Part shown: positions 41,497 through 52,400 of the stretch, one piece after another
Layout: each line of letters begins with the position of its first letter
Numbering within the stretch: the stretch's first letter is position 1
Source: JAFKKS01 sp050187875
GTDB taxonomy: Bacteria > Pseudomonadota > Alphaproteobacteria > Rhizobiales > Xanthobacteraceae
Length of the DNA stretch: 64,000 nt
Assembly (NCBI GenBank): GCA_050187875.1
Contig: JBFWXB010000026.1
Coordinates: forward strand, 1-64,000
Direction of reading: 5' to 3'
The notes under the pieces: generated by a model
Seen by the model: only the letters and a program-made list of their open reading frames with translations
What the model was told of the DNA's origin: nothing
Database searches by the model: none
Translations under genes and position numbers: made by a program

Positions 41497-42948
41497 TCAC
41501 CAACGCATGTTGATGTTCTTCACCTGCGTGTAGCTCAGCAATTCGGAGAAACACTCCTCCTCTCCGATCCCGCTCTGCTTCCATCCGCCGTACGGCGCGC
41601 CGAGATAACGGCCGTTCGAGTTGATCCAGACATACCCGGCTTCGATTCGGTCGGCCGTCTCCATGGCCTTGGCGAGGTCGTTCGTGACGATCGACGCCGT
41701 CAGGCCGTATTCCAGGCCGTTCGCCTTCGCGATCATGTCCTCGTAGTCGTCCCAGGTGAGGACGGACATGACCGGCCCGAAGACTTCCTCGCGCCCGATC
41801 CGCATCGCCGGCGTCACCTCATCGAAGACCGTCGGCGCGATGAACAATCCGCGCCGAAGCACGGGATCGTCGGGCCGGCCGCCGCCCGTGAGCAGCTTTG
41901 CGCCGTCGGATTTGGCCGAGTCGATGAAACCCATGATCCGGTCGAACTGACGCGCCGAAACGATCGGCCCGACATCGTTCTCCTTCACCCACGGCACGCC
42001 CATCGGCAGCGACTCGGCCTGCTTGACGAGCTCTCTCGTCACCGCGCCGTGCAGCGAGCGATGGACGAAAACGCGCGAGGTCGAAGAGCATGACTGCCCC
42101 TGACGATTCATGTTCATGCCCTTGATGGCCGCAGCGGCGGCCTTCTTGGGGTCGGCGTCAGGGAAGATGATGATCGGATTCTTGCCGCCGAGCTCGAAGC
42201 TCACGCGCTTGAGCGTCGCGGCCGCCTCGCGCGCGATGGCGCGCCCCGTCGGCACCGAGCCGACGAAGCCGACGCGATGCACGTCGGGATGGCGCACCAA
42301 GGCGGAGCCGGTCGCGCCGTCGCCGGTGATGATGTTGACGACGCCGCGCGGGAAGATGCCCTCGCACAACTCGCCGAGCCGCAGGCTCGAGAGCGGCGCC
42401 TGCTCCGATCCCTTGATTACGACGCAGTTTCCTGCGGCGAGCGGCGCCGCCGCTTTCTCGGCGCAGAAGCGGAACGGATGGTTGAACGGGTTGATCTTGG
42501 CGACGACGCCGTAAGGCTGGCGGCGCGTCAGATTCATGTGGCGCGGCCCTTGCGAGGACGTTTCGCCTTTGATCTCCGTAATCAGCGCCGCGAAATAGCG
42601 CAGCGTATCGGCAGTCCATGTCATGTCGCCGCGCATTCCGACAATCGCATTGCCGGAATCGACGGCATCCATCATCGCCAGCTCATCGGCCGAGGCTTCG
42701 ATGCGCTCGGCGAGTTTGACAAGACAGCGGGCGCGCTCCTTGATCGGCACGCGCGACCACTCGCGAAAGCCTTCCTTCGCCGCGGCGACAGCGCGGTCGA
42801 CATCCGCCTCGGTCGCGAACGGCACGTCGCCGAGCTTGTCCATATTGGCGGGATTGATCGTCGCAAAGGCCTTGCCCTCGGCCGGCGACACCCACTCTCC
42901 GCCGATGTAAAGGCCGCGCGGTGCGAAGTTCAGTTGAGGCGCGCTCAT
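41497..42948 (-). CDS. NAD-dependent aldehyde dehydrogenase in the phosphonate locus
   Basis: A 483-residue aldehyde dehydrogenase. The catalytic Cys is in GQSCSSTSR, the general-base Glu in VSFELGGKNP, and the cofactor motif is VGFVGSVPTGRAIA. The ending (VWINSNGRYLGAPYGGWKQSGIG) is like betaine-aldehyde dehydrogenases. It lies 13 bases after the alcohol dehydrogenase and upstream of phnD, with PhnA two genes upstream. Context suggests oxidation of phosphonoacetaldehyde to phosphonoacetate, the PhnA substrate. It is not certain that it is the classical PhnY. Confidence 0.88.
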   Translation of the reverse strand: MSAPQLNFAPRGLYIGGEWVSPAEGKAFATINPANMDKLGDVPFATEADVDRAVAAAKEGFREWSRVPIKERARCLVKLAERIEASADELAMMDAVDSGNAIVGMRGDMTWTADTLRYFAALITEIKGETSSQGPRHMNLTRRQPYGVVAKINPFNHPFRFCAEKAAAPLAAGNCVVIKGSEQAPLSSLRLGELCEGIFPRGVVNIITGDGATGSALVRHPDVHRVGFVGSVPTGRAIAREAAATLKRVSFELGGKNPIIIFPDADPKKAAAAAIKGMNMNRQGQSCSSTSRVFVHRSLHGAVTRELVKQAESLPMGVPWVKENDVGPIVSARQFDRIMGFIDSAKSDGAKLLTGGGRPDDPVLRRGLFIAPTVFDEVTPAMRIGREEVFGPVMSVLTWDDYEDMIAKANGLEYGLTASIVTNDLAKAMETADRIEAGYVWINSNGRYLGAPYGGWKQSGIGEEECFSELLSYTQVKNINMRW

Positions 42949-42961
42949 TCTGCTGCGCGCC

Positions 42962-44056
42962 TCACGGTACGATCGCGGCGCGCAGGACCGTGCGCTCAGA
43001 CGCTTTCTTGAAGGCCGTATCGAGATCGTTCAGCGCGAACTTCGAGTCGACGATGCTCTTGAAGGGGAAGCGATCGCGGTTCGCCATCACGAAATCGAGC
43101 GCCTGGATAAGGTGGCGCGGATGGTAGTTGTGAATGCCGCGCATCGTGACCCAGCGCTTCACCAGCATATTGGCGTCGATCATCACATCGGCGCCCGGGC
43201 TTACAAGCCCGCCGAGCACGTATCGCCCGCCGACGCGCAACATCTGCAGTCCCTGCGGGATGACGTCGGGAACGCCGCAAACTTCAATCACCGCGTCGGC
43301 GCCATCGGGCTTGCACAAGCCGCGGATCTTCGACACGACCTCCTTGTCGCTCATGCCTTTGATGTTGAACGTGTGGTCGGCGCCAAACTTCTTCGCGACC
43401 TCGAGGCGGTCGGGAACGGCGTCGAGGCCAATGACCATGCGCGCGCCACGCGCCTTCGCCATCGCGCATCCATAGAGGCCGAGCAGACCGAGCCCCTGCA
43501 CCACGACAGCGTCGCCCAGCGCGATCTCGGCCGCTTCCGTCACCGACGCCATAGTGGCGACGCCGCAGTTGAGCGGTGTCGCCTCCTCATCGCTCAGATC
43601 ATCGGGAAGCTTGAGGATCCATGTGCCGGGAAGGATGTAGCAATACTCGGCGAAGCCGCCGAGAAAATGCGGGTCTTCCTCGACGAGGTCGTGCCCATAT
43701 TTGCGCACGCCATTGCATTTCTGCGGCATGTCGTGGACTTCACGGTAGTAGCAGTCGCCGTGAAAGAAATACTCGCTCCAGGTGATGCGATCGCCGACCT
43801 TGAGCGGATCGCCGCGCATGTCCTTGTCGATGCCGGCGCCAATTTCCTCGATGACACCGATGATCTCGTGGCCGAGGATTCCGGGGCACGGATTCGGCCG
43901 GCGACCTTCATAGGAATGGATGTCCGAACGGCAGATCGTCGACATGGTGACGCGCACCAGGACCTCGCCCGGCTTCGCCGGCCGCACCGGATAATCCTTG
44001 ATGATGAAAGGCGTATTCGGCGCCTCGTAAATCGCCGCCTTCGCGGTTCGGGCCAT
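42962..44056 (-). CDS. Zinc-dependent alcohol dehydrogenase, phosphonate-catabolism type (HpnZ-like)
   Basis: A 364-residue medium-chain dehydrogenase. Catalytic zinc ligands are in STICRSDIHSYEG (Cys) and PGILGHEIIG (His, Glu); the NAD site is in VVQGLGLLGLYGCAMAKARGA. The C-terminal RGIHNYHPRHLIQALDFV fits the phosphonate-associated group (TIGR03366-like). It sits between PhnA and the aldehyde dehydrogenase. A plausible reaction is 2-hydroxyethylphosphonate to phosphonoacetaldehyde. The zinc structural lobe is reduced (two Cys, in GDCYYREV and PQKCNG), compared with four in typical relatives. Confidence 0.88.
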   Translation of the reverse strand: MARTAKAAIYEAPNTPFIIKDYPVRPAKPGEVLVRVTMSTICRSDIHSYEGRRPNPCPGILGHEIIGVIEEIGAGIDKDMRGDPLKVGDRITWSEYFFHGDCYYREVHDMPQKCNGVRKYGHDLVEEDPHFLGGFAEYCYILPGTWILKLPDDLSDEEATPLNCGVATMASVTEAAEIALGDAVVVQGLGLLGLYGCAMAKARGARMVIGLDAVPDRLEVAKKFGADHTFNIKGMSDKEVVSKIRGLCKPDGADAVIEVCGVPDVIPQGLQMLRVGGRYVLGGLVSPGADVMIDANMLVKRWVTMRGIHNYHPRHLIQALDFVMANRDRFPFKSIVDSKFALNDLDTAFKKASERTVLRAAIVP

Positions 44057-44131
44057 GCGCGCTCACTCCATTGGAATTTCTATTTTGTTTGCATCGTCTT
44101 GGCGGCGGGAAGCCGCAGCTCCGACAAGCCT

Positions 44132-45385
44132 CTAAGCCTCGGCGCCGTTGATGGCAAAATCGAAGATATGGAAGTTGCGCAAGCCGCCGCGTTGCGCGCG
44201 CGCCGCATAGCTCTCGTAAAGCGGGCGGTTGATGACGAACGGCACCTTCGCCTCCGAAAGACCGCCATGGGTGCGCAGGCGATGGCCGGCAAGGCCCGTC
44301 ATGTCGTGCTTATCAGGCGTCATGCCGATGCAATGGTCGACGTCGCTGATGACGACGACGTCGCCTTCGCGATCGATCGGAAGGTCGAAAATGCGCGCGG
44401 CCGTTTCCTTGTCGCACACCGTTTCGATGCCGGGAAGCTTGCTGGCGACGCGCATGACGTCCTGCGGCGTGACCTTGCCGTTGCAATAGACGCGCACGAA
44501 GCCGCCGAAGGAGCCGTGATGCGCGACAAAATAGTCGGTGATCGGGCAGATGACGGTTGCGGCGTCCTTTCCGAGCTCCTTGTCGAGGATGTCCTGCAGC
44601 CACACCACCTTCGGCGACTGGTCGGAATTCGACTTGTCATTCATGCCGTGATCGGCGGTGAGCGCGACAACGGCGCCCGCCGCATCGAGCTTGCCGAAAA
44701 GCTCGTCCATCCGCCGGTAATAATCGTCCGACTCGGCTTCCCCCGGCGCGTATTTGTGCTGGATGAAGTCGGTGAGCGACAGATACATGACGTCGGGCTT
44801 GCGCTGCTCGAGGAGCTTCAGCCCGGCCTCGAGCACGAACAGCGACAGTTCACCGGAATACATGTCCGGCAGCGGCAGCCCGACCAGCTCGAGAACGTTC
44901 TCGATGCCGTTCTCTTTCATTGTGCACTTGTCGGCCTTCTCGGACGAGAAATTGATCCCGCCGGCGGCGATATCCATGTCCTTGCCAAGCTGCTGGCGCA
45001 GCTTGTCCTTTGCCGTGATCGAGATCACCTTGGCGCCGGCGGCGCTGAACGCGGCGAGGATCGTGCTGGAGCGCATGAGCTCCGGCCCGGTCATGACCAC
45101 TGCCTTGCGGGTCTCCGGCTCCAGGTAGAAATTGCCGGAAATGCCGTGGATCGACGGCGGGCTGCCGGTGATGATCGAGACGTTGTTCGGGCAGGTGAAG
45201 CTCGGGATCACGCATTCGGCGAGGCCGTTGAAGCCCTGCTTCATGAAGCGCGCGACGTTCGGGATGATGCCGTCCTTCAGCGCGCGGTCGAAATAAGCAG
45301 GATCGCCGCCATCGACGCAGACCACGACGACCGGCCGCTTCGGCCAACGATAGCGCACGCCGTTGAGGCGGACTTCCTTCGCCAT
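44132..45385 (-). CDS. phnA: Phosphonoacetate hydrolase PhnA
   Basis: A 417-residue alkaline-phosphatase-superfamily enzyme. It cleaves phosphonoacetate to acetate and phosphate. Metal-site residues are visible in order: Asp25 (VCVDGGDP), nucleophile Thr64 (PSFTCPNN), Asp206 and His210 (LTDFIQHKY), Asp245-His246 (TADHGMND) and a C-terminal His in RTHGGLSE. PhnA-specific stretches include SIITGSPPSIHGISGNFYLEP and WLQDILDKELG. It opens the leftward catabolic operon, divergent from a LysR gene. This assigns the whole block to phosphonate use. Confidence 0.95.
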   Translation of the reverse strand: MAKEVRLNGVRYRWPKRPVVVVCVDGGDPAYFDRALKDGIIPNVARFMKQGFNGLAECVIPSFTCPNNVSIITGSPPSIHGISGNFYLEPETRKAVVMTGPELMRSSTILAAFSAAGAKVISITAKDKLRQQLGKDMDIAAGGINFSSEKADKCTMKENGIENVLELVGLPLPDMYSGELSLFVLEAGLKLLEQRKPDVMYLSLTDFIQHKYAPGEAESDDYYRRMDELFGKLDAAGAVVALTADHGMNDKSNSDQSPKVVWLQDILDKELGKDAATVICPITDYFVAHHGSFGGFVRVYCNGKVTPQDVMRVASKLPGIETVCDKETAARIFDLPIDREGDVVVISDVDHCIGMTPDKHDMTGLAGHRLRTHGGLSEAKVPFVINRPLYESYAARAQRGGLRNFHIFDFAINGAEA

Positions 45386-45556
45386 TTTCTTCCTCCCTCG
45401 CCCCTCTCGGGGTGTTCTGCCGGCGCCGGCCGCGACCTTTCGTGACCAAAGCCCGTTCGCGTCTCGGCACCGCCTTATTTCCTGCTTGCGCCACGCTAAG
45501 CGGCCACGCCATTATCTGTAAAATTCAGTTTTCGGCACGATCCATCGGTTCGATCA

Positions 45557-46432
45557 ATGCATCAGAGATGGCTTGCAGCGTTCCATGCCGTTGCCCGATC
45601 GGGCGGATTCACCGCCGCGGGGAAGCTCCTCAATATCGGGCAGCCGACGATCTCAACGCACGTGCGTTCGCTCGAAGATCATTTCCGGGTTGAGCTGTTT
45701 CATCGGCGCGGCCGCGCCGTCGAATTGACCGAGATCGGCAAGCTCCTCGCGACGATCACGCAAGGCATGTTCGGTCACGAGGAGGAGGCGACGGTCCTGC
45801 TTCGCGCGGCGCAGGCCCTTGACGTCGGCATGCTGAAGGTTGCTTCCATCCGGCCCTCCGACGCCATGGAAATTGCCGCGTCGCTTCTCAAGCAGCATCC
45901 CAATCTCAAGCTGACCGTGACACTTGGCTCCGGCCCCGACCTTCTCGACGGGCTTCTGAAGTTCGATTTCGACGTCGCGGTTATCGGCGACGACCCGCAA
46001 GATGCGCGCTTCTACAGCCACTTCTACAACAAGCATCGCATCTTGATCGTCGCGAACGTCGAGCACCCGCTGGCGAAACGGCGCTCGATCAAGATCGAGG
46101 AATTGGAGGGGCAGAATTTCATTTTGCGCAGCGCCGGATCAACGACGCGGCGGATCTTTGATCGCGCGCTCAAAAAGGCGGGCGTGAACATTCGCGCGGT
46201 GATGGAGACGAACAACCGCGAGGCGGTCAATGCGGCCATCCTCAAAGGCATCGGGCTCGGCGCCATCTCCGAACCCGAAATCGCCGTGCACAAAAACCTG
46301 CGTGTGCTCAACGTCAGCAATGTCGAGATGTTCAACCTCGCCTATGTCGTCTGCCTCGCAGAACGGCGGAAGCGGCCGCTGATCGAAAGCTTTCTCACGG
46401 CGGCGGGACGCGGCGCCAATGCGAAGCCGTAA
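45557..46432 (+). CDS. LysR-family regulator of the phosphonate locus
   Basis: A 291-residue LysR regulator. HTH: HQRWLAAFHAVARSGGFTAAGKLLNIGQPTISTHVRSLE; then ELFHRRGRAVELTEIG. The effector domain (about 90-285) is like regulators linked with aminoethylphosphonate genes (TIGR03339-like). It is divergent from phnA with 171 bp between, and probably activates that operon when a phosphonate is present. A weak dyad CTG-TAAAATT-CAG occurs at 45516-45528. Confidence 0.92.
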   Translation: MHQRWLAAFHAVARSGGFTAAGKLLNIGQPTISTHVRSLEDHFRVELFHRRGRAVELTEIGKLLATITQGMFGHEEEATVLLRAAQALDVGMLKVASIRPSDAMEIAASLLKQHPNLKLTVTLGSGPDLLDGLLKFDFDVAVIGDDPQDARFYSHFYNKHRILIVANVEHPLAKRRSIKIEELEGQNFILRSAGSTTRRIFDRALKKAGVNIRAVMETNNREAVNAAILKGIGLGAISEPEIAVHKNLRVLNVSNVEMFNLAYVVCLAERRKRPLIESFLTAAGRGANAKP

Positions 46433-46489
46433 GCTGCGCTGCGCGTCACGCCAACAACGCCGGAGCTTTGGGCGCGAGCAGAACGACGC

Positions 46490-49400
46490 TCAGCGCAAGC
46501 TGTAAGCGAGCAGCACGAAGATGTCGTCGACGCGCTTGGGATCGATCGATGTCGCGACGGTCCATGCTCCAGGCGCGCCCTGCCCGCTCCAGGCGCCGGC
46601 CGCCGGATCGGCCGCATTTCCCGGCGCGATGCCCGTTTGTCCTGGGCCTGCCGTGCTTCTGACAATCGGCTCCGCGTTGCTGACGGCGATCGTTCTCCCT
46701 TTCGTGAAATAAGGGAACCGCTTCGCCGACAGATCGACGGTGATGCTGCTCGTTCCCGTTGCCGACGCACTCGCGAAGCGCGCCCACTCGGAAGGAAACT
46801 CGTGACGCAAGCTGAACATCCTGACGAGAACGCCGGACGTGGCATTCGAAAGCGTCGTCGCGACCGCGGCAGCCGCCGCGGTGCGCAACGCCTCCCCGCC
46901 ATCGCGCGCGGTGTAGCGCAGATGCAGGATCACGTCCGAAATCGTGTTGTAGTCAAACGTCTTGAACTGCATCGGCAGCTCGAGGCGCCAGCGGCTGATC
47001 GCGCCGCCGCCTTCGAACGGGAGATAGCGCTCGTCGCGCCCCTGCGTCTCGAATAGCCCCGAATCACTCTGACCCGAGCTCGTCACGATCGATTCGAGAA
47101 TCTTGCGATCGTCGACGAAGCGCTCGTCCGGCCCGCTCGGATCGTCGGCAGGCCGCCGGTTATAGCCGGCGGCAATATCGGCCGTGCGCCGGTACGCACT
47201 TTTGAGCAACGTCGCCTTGCAGTGAATCGTCGTGTAGGGACCGGTCACGCAGGGGATGGTGACGCTAACGGTCTTGAGCCGCCGCATGAAATGCCCGGGC
47301 GTGTCGAGATCGAACAGCCATTCGGGAATCTCGAACTCGCAGGTGCCGGTTTCCTTCAGCGCAATCAACTGCCCGGCCGCGACCCCCAGCAACGAGACGT
47401 GTCTGGTCAGCTCGTATTCGCGGATGTTGCCGTCGAGATAGGCGACTTCCAGGCGCTTGAGATCATGCGCCAGATGATCGCCAGCCATAAGTCCCTTCTT
47501 CAGCGAATCCCAATAGCCGAAGCGGATGATCGACGTCTCGCCGTATGTCATGCCGAGCTCGTGCTGCATGCACATCTCGGCGCGTTTCGCGAGATCGTAA
47601 GCGAGCTGATAGCTCTGGAAGTAGAGGCCAGACATCTTGCCGATGGTCCAGTCGTAAAGGTCCTGGCTGGTGAACTTGCTGCGCAGGAAATCGTCGGTGT
47701 CGCGCGCGTCGTCGATCTGACGATCATGATTGCGAAGGTCCGCCTCCGCCATCGCGCGGCGAATCTGCGCGGCCGCCAGCTGCTGATCGATCTGCTTGAG
47801 CTCGATCGTCGCAAGCTGCGCCTGCAGGTCCCATTCCTCCTTGCGGCGGCCATGATCGGCGGTGCGGCCGATCACCTGCGAGGAGATGTTGAGAATGCTC
47901 GCGGCGGCGTCGAGCGCGATCGCTGCCTCCTCGACGCCGACGCCGATGAAATAGCCGCCGACCTCGATGCCGGCGGTGGTGGGGGAGCCGACCTTGACGT
48001 TGCCGATCCTTTGCACGAGCCCGGCGAGGACGCGCAGATGCGCGGCGATCTCGATCGGCAACGCGGACGCGCCGAGCAGCACGAGCGAGGTCAGCTCCAA
48101 TGCGTTGAGCGTCTCGCGGCTTTCGTAGAAGGTCTTGCGCGCCTGGGCGATGTCGCGGCTGCGCTCCAGTGCGGTGATATTGGCCTCCGCCTCGTCGACT
48201 TGGGCGACGCGGACATCGCGGACGGCCTGCAGCATGCGCAGCTCCTGGCCGGAGCGCAGTGTCGACAGCGCCTCGGTATCGCGCTTCTCCAAGGCGGCCA
48301 TCAGCGCTGCGCCGAGATTTCTCACCTCCACGGCCATCTCGCTGGCCTTCTGCGCGATCGTCTCGAAGCGTTGGTTCGGCAACGAGACGGAGATGTCGCT
48401 GAGAACCTCGCCGATGCTGAGCCCCGCGGCGCGCGCGCGAACCAGCAACGCCGGATCGATCGGCGGCTCGAACAAGGGAAGCTGACGCACCTGCCCCTCG
48501 ATGTTCATGCAGTGCCGGATATTGAACAGCCGCCCCCCGATCGTGTCCCAGTAGCCGAGCAGCTTGTCGTTCACAGGCACGGGGAAATAGGGCGCCATGT
48601 CCGGCAAATCGGGCGACGGCGACGGAGGCGAGACCGGCGCTTCGTCGTCGCTGTCGCCGATGAGCAGCTCGATGTCCTGAAGCGCGTTGCCGAGCGCGCC
48701 GAGCCGCGGCTCCAGACTGTTGAACGTCTCGGGCACGCGGTTGATGTTCCGCTCGATGATCTCGGGGCGGCGGCCGAGGATTTCCGCGGCCAGGACGTAA
48801 AGCTGCGCGGCCTCGTTGATCGTCTCGAGCGTGTCGGCGCGGAAGAGCTGATCGGCCCATGCGACCAGGTTGTCGACGTACTTCATCACCACCGTCTTTT
48901 GATAGGCGGTTGTGCGCAGCCGCGCGATCGCATGCGGATTGAAGGGATCGTTGCGCCAGACCTCGACCGCGGCCTTCAGTGCATCGGGCGGGCCTTGCGC
49001 GATGAGCTCTTCGATCGCCTTGACCGACTCGGCCTCGTAGTCGCTGCTGAGCCGGTCGAAGAAGGGCTTCGTGTGCCAATAGCGCTGCGGCACACTCCCG
49101 CCGGAAGCGCCCGTCGGGTCGAAGATGAAGTGGAACCAGCGTTGCGCGTCCTCGAAGCGCTGGTTGCTGCTTAGCCGCGAGGCGATGAGCAGCGGGATGT
49201 GAAAGAAGAGCTCCCAATTGTAGATTTCGTAGGCGCCGCCGGCGGCGAACTCCACCTCATCGATCGGATAGGCTTTCAGCACGCGCGGCTGAGGCTGGTA
49301 GGCGTCGAATGAGGCAGGATCGGCGGCCTCCTGGCTGTCGAGCGAGAGGAGTCCCGGTAGGCCCTGCCGCCGCAGCGCCTTCACGAACTCACACACATAA

Positions 49401-52400
49401 GGATGGTGGAAATTGGCGAACTGGTACTGACGCGTTGTCCAGAAAACAGGCAATAGCGTCTTCTGCGGTGCTTTCGGCTTCAAATCGATCGGCACCATCT
49501 CGCGCATGACGCGGCGGCCGTCTCGCGTGCGCGCCAGCATCGTCAGCGGACGCGCCGCCACTTCGTCGACTACTGGCGTCGGATTCTGGCCATTGGTCTG
49601 CGGCGACGTGACCGGCGTCGGAAAGTAATCAGCCCGCCACACGGTCGCGAGGTTTGCGTTGATCCAGTCGGAGAACGGCGGGCGCTTGCCGGATGCGCCG
49701 GTCGAGCGGCCAATGAAGGTCCGCCGGTCGTCCATGAAGAAGAACGGCCGATCTCCGACGAACTGCAAATCCTGGTGCGGTGGCAGCAGGCGATAGGTCC
49801 ACGGCGTGCGGTCGAGAACCCGGATGTCCAGCTTGTTGGTGAGCGTCGGCGCAGGATTGCCAGCGATCGAGGCCGGCTCGTTCTCGTTCGACTGAACGGT
49901 CGGCAATATCACATTCGGGAATGTCGGAAACGTCCCATCGAACAAGATCAAGGGCGACGCGGTTTCGGTGAACCACATCCGATCGAACTTCGTGCCGCTC
50001 GGGGCGAGTGCGAAATTGCGCCGGGCGACCTGTGCGTTCGGCACCGCGGTGACGATCTTGCGGCAGCCGGAGAAACGAAACTCGCCGAACGGATAGGCAA
50101 TCTGGATATCGCCCGCGGTCGGCGCGCTACGGTAGTCGCGGCGCAAATATCCACGCACGGAGAGCGTATCGCCAGCAACCAGCGCCTTGAAGGAGAAGAG
50201 CTCCGGCCGCACGACGGGCTTGGGGTCACCCGATGGCGAAGTCGGCGGGGGAGGCAACGATCCTCCCGGATGGCCGCCGCCACCTCCACCGCCGTCCGGA
50301 GGAATGCCGTCGCCCACGCCGCCGTCGTTGCGGATGCGCGCCATCGCGTTCACTGGCGCACCGACGCGATCGCCGAACAGCACCTTGTCATCGCCCTGAT
50401 AGGCCATGAAGGTGACCGGGTCCGACACCACCTTTCCGCTCCAGCGCCCGCGCTGGTATTCACTCCAGGCGAGCTGGATTTCGAGGTAACGCGCACCGGC
50501 GCTCACCTTGCTGCCAGGCGCCGGCATGACGACCTGCTGCTCCTGCTGCTTCTCGGTGAAGATCGGCCAGATCAGCAAGAGCTTGCCGTTCCACAGCACC
50601 GGAATGATGTGATCGCCTTCGATATCGAGCTCGACTTTTTCCCAGGGCGTCCAGACCTTGGTGTCGCCATCGCGCCGCCGATAGAAATAAGTGCGCGGCG
50701 CGTGGAATGTGCGCCCGAAGACGTGGAGCACCTTATCCTCGTCCTCATAGACGCCGGCGATCTCCAGCCGCGCGATTTGATCGAGCTTTTCCAGGTAATG
50801 CGTGAACGCCTGCTCGGCGGCATCGTCGTCGAGCTCGGCCTGCATCAGCTCGTTTTCGAGGTCCTTGAAGAAGGGCGTCTTGTCGTCACGCAACTCGGGC
50901 TCGATCCAATTCTCCGGATAGAGCCAGATCTTCCGGCTCGCCTCCCAGACGCGGAAGGTTTTCATCCAGCTCCATTGACTCCACTTCGGGTCGTCGATCG
51001 CGACGCCCGCCTCCAAGCCCAAAAGGCAGCGCTGGGCAAAGAGCTGCGTGGAGGCGATCGCCTGTTGGATGCGCGAGGTCAGCTGGCACGCGCTCATCTC
51101 GACATCGATCAGGAAATGCGCGAAGAGGTCATTGCTGTCGGCCGGGCCGGCGGCAGCGCCCCACAGCTGCGGCCGTGCGACGAGATAGGCGACAAGTGCC
51201 AAGCGCTGCTGCTCGCGCAAGGAATCCTGCAGCGGCGCAGCCAGCGTCTGCCACGTTGCATCGTCATACTTGGCTTTCGCGGCGCTACGCACGGCGGCAG
51301 CGACCGCGTCGCTTACGCTCGTTTCACACCATTGCCGCGCCACGGCGGCGGGAACGCCGAGGCGTTTCACGGCGCCGATGGCGCGCGCCAAACGCGACAC
51401 GAGACCGATCCGATAATCTTGCGGCAATTGCACCTGCAAGAGGCCGCGGTCGTTCAGGTCTGCGGCAACGCCGATGAGGGTCGCAACATCCTCTTGCGCC
51501 CAGCCGAGCCATCGCGACAGCGCCTCGGCAAACGCCTGCTTGCCGGCGATCCGGCCCGCATCGTCGGCCGCCGCGCGAATGGCGGTCATCGCGCCGAGGA
51601 TGCTTTCCACGGCTGCAGCGTCGAGCGAAAGGTCGCGCGTCACCTGCTGCAATTCGATCAGCGAGAACCAACTCGCGAACGGGACGGGCGTGCTCGACGG
51701 GTCGGGTGCGACGGCAAGCCACGGATTTTCATCGAACAGCCAGTTGATCTGGCTCGCCGGCAGTTTGATCGTCTGAATCACCGACGCGATCTTGAGCAGT
51801 TTCTCCAGCGTCTCGAACTGCGCCGCGACATTGTCGCGCGCGAGCGCCGGCGCCGCGATCTCGGTCAACGCCAGCAGCCGCTGCTCCGCGCTTTCGCCCC
51901 CGTGCATCACGCGCGCGAGCAGTTGCCCGCAAAGATCGCCCGACAGGCTAAGGGCGGCGGCCGTGCGATCGATGACGATGCTGCGCGCCTGCGCCTGCCG
52001 ATCAGCCGGCGACGCCGCCTCGATTGCCGACAAGGCGCCGCGCATGCCTTCGAGCGTTTGCGCGAGCGCGGCATCGGTTGGAACAAACGACGCCGCAGGA
52101 TTGAAGCGATGGAGGAGCAGATAGTCGAGCTGGAAAATGTCGAAGCCGGACGCCTGAATGGACTTGACGGTCTCGATAAAGCGCAGCGTGTCCTGCGAAT
52201 GATCGAGCGCGAAGGGATCGATCGCGGTGAGGTCCATCGCGATCAGAAGACTGGCGATCGTGAGGCCGAGCTGGCGAGCCAGGACGGCATGGCGATAGAG
52301 CGTAGACAGATTGCCGAGCGTGAGCTTGCCGTCCGTGCGCGCAATCAGAAGCGCGCGGCTTGCCGGATCGAGGCGGAACGCCGCCTGCAATGCGGCCGCG

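Noticed and set aside
45516..45528. CTG-TAAAATT-CAG as a definite LysR operator
   Set aside because: Only three-base arms; too weak to call as a separate feature.
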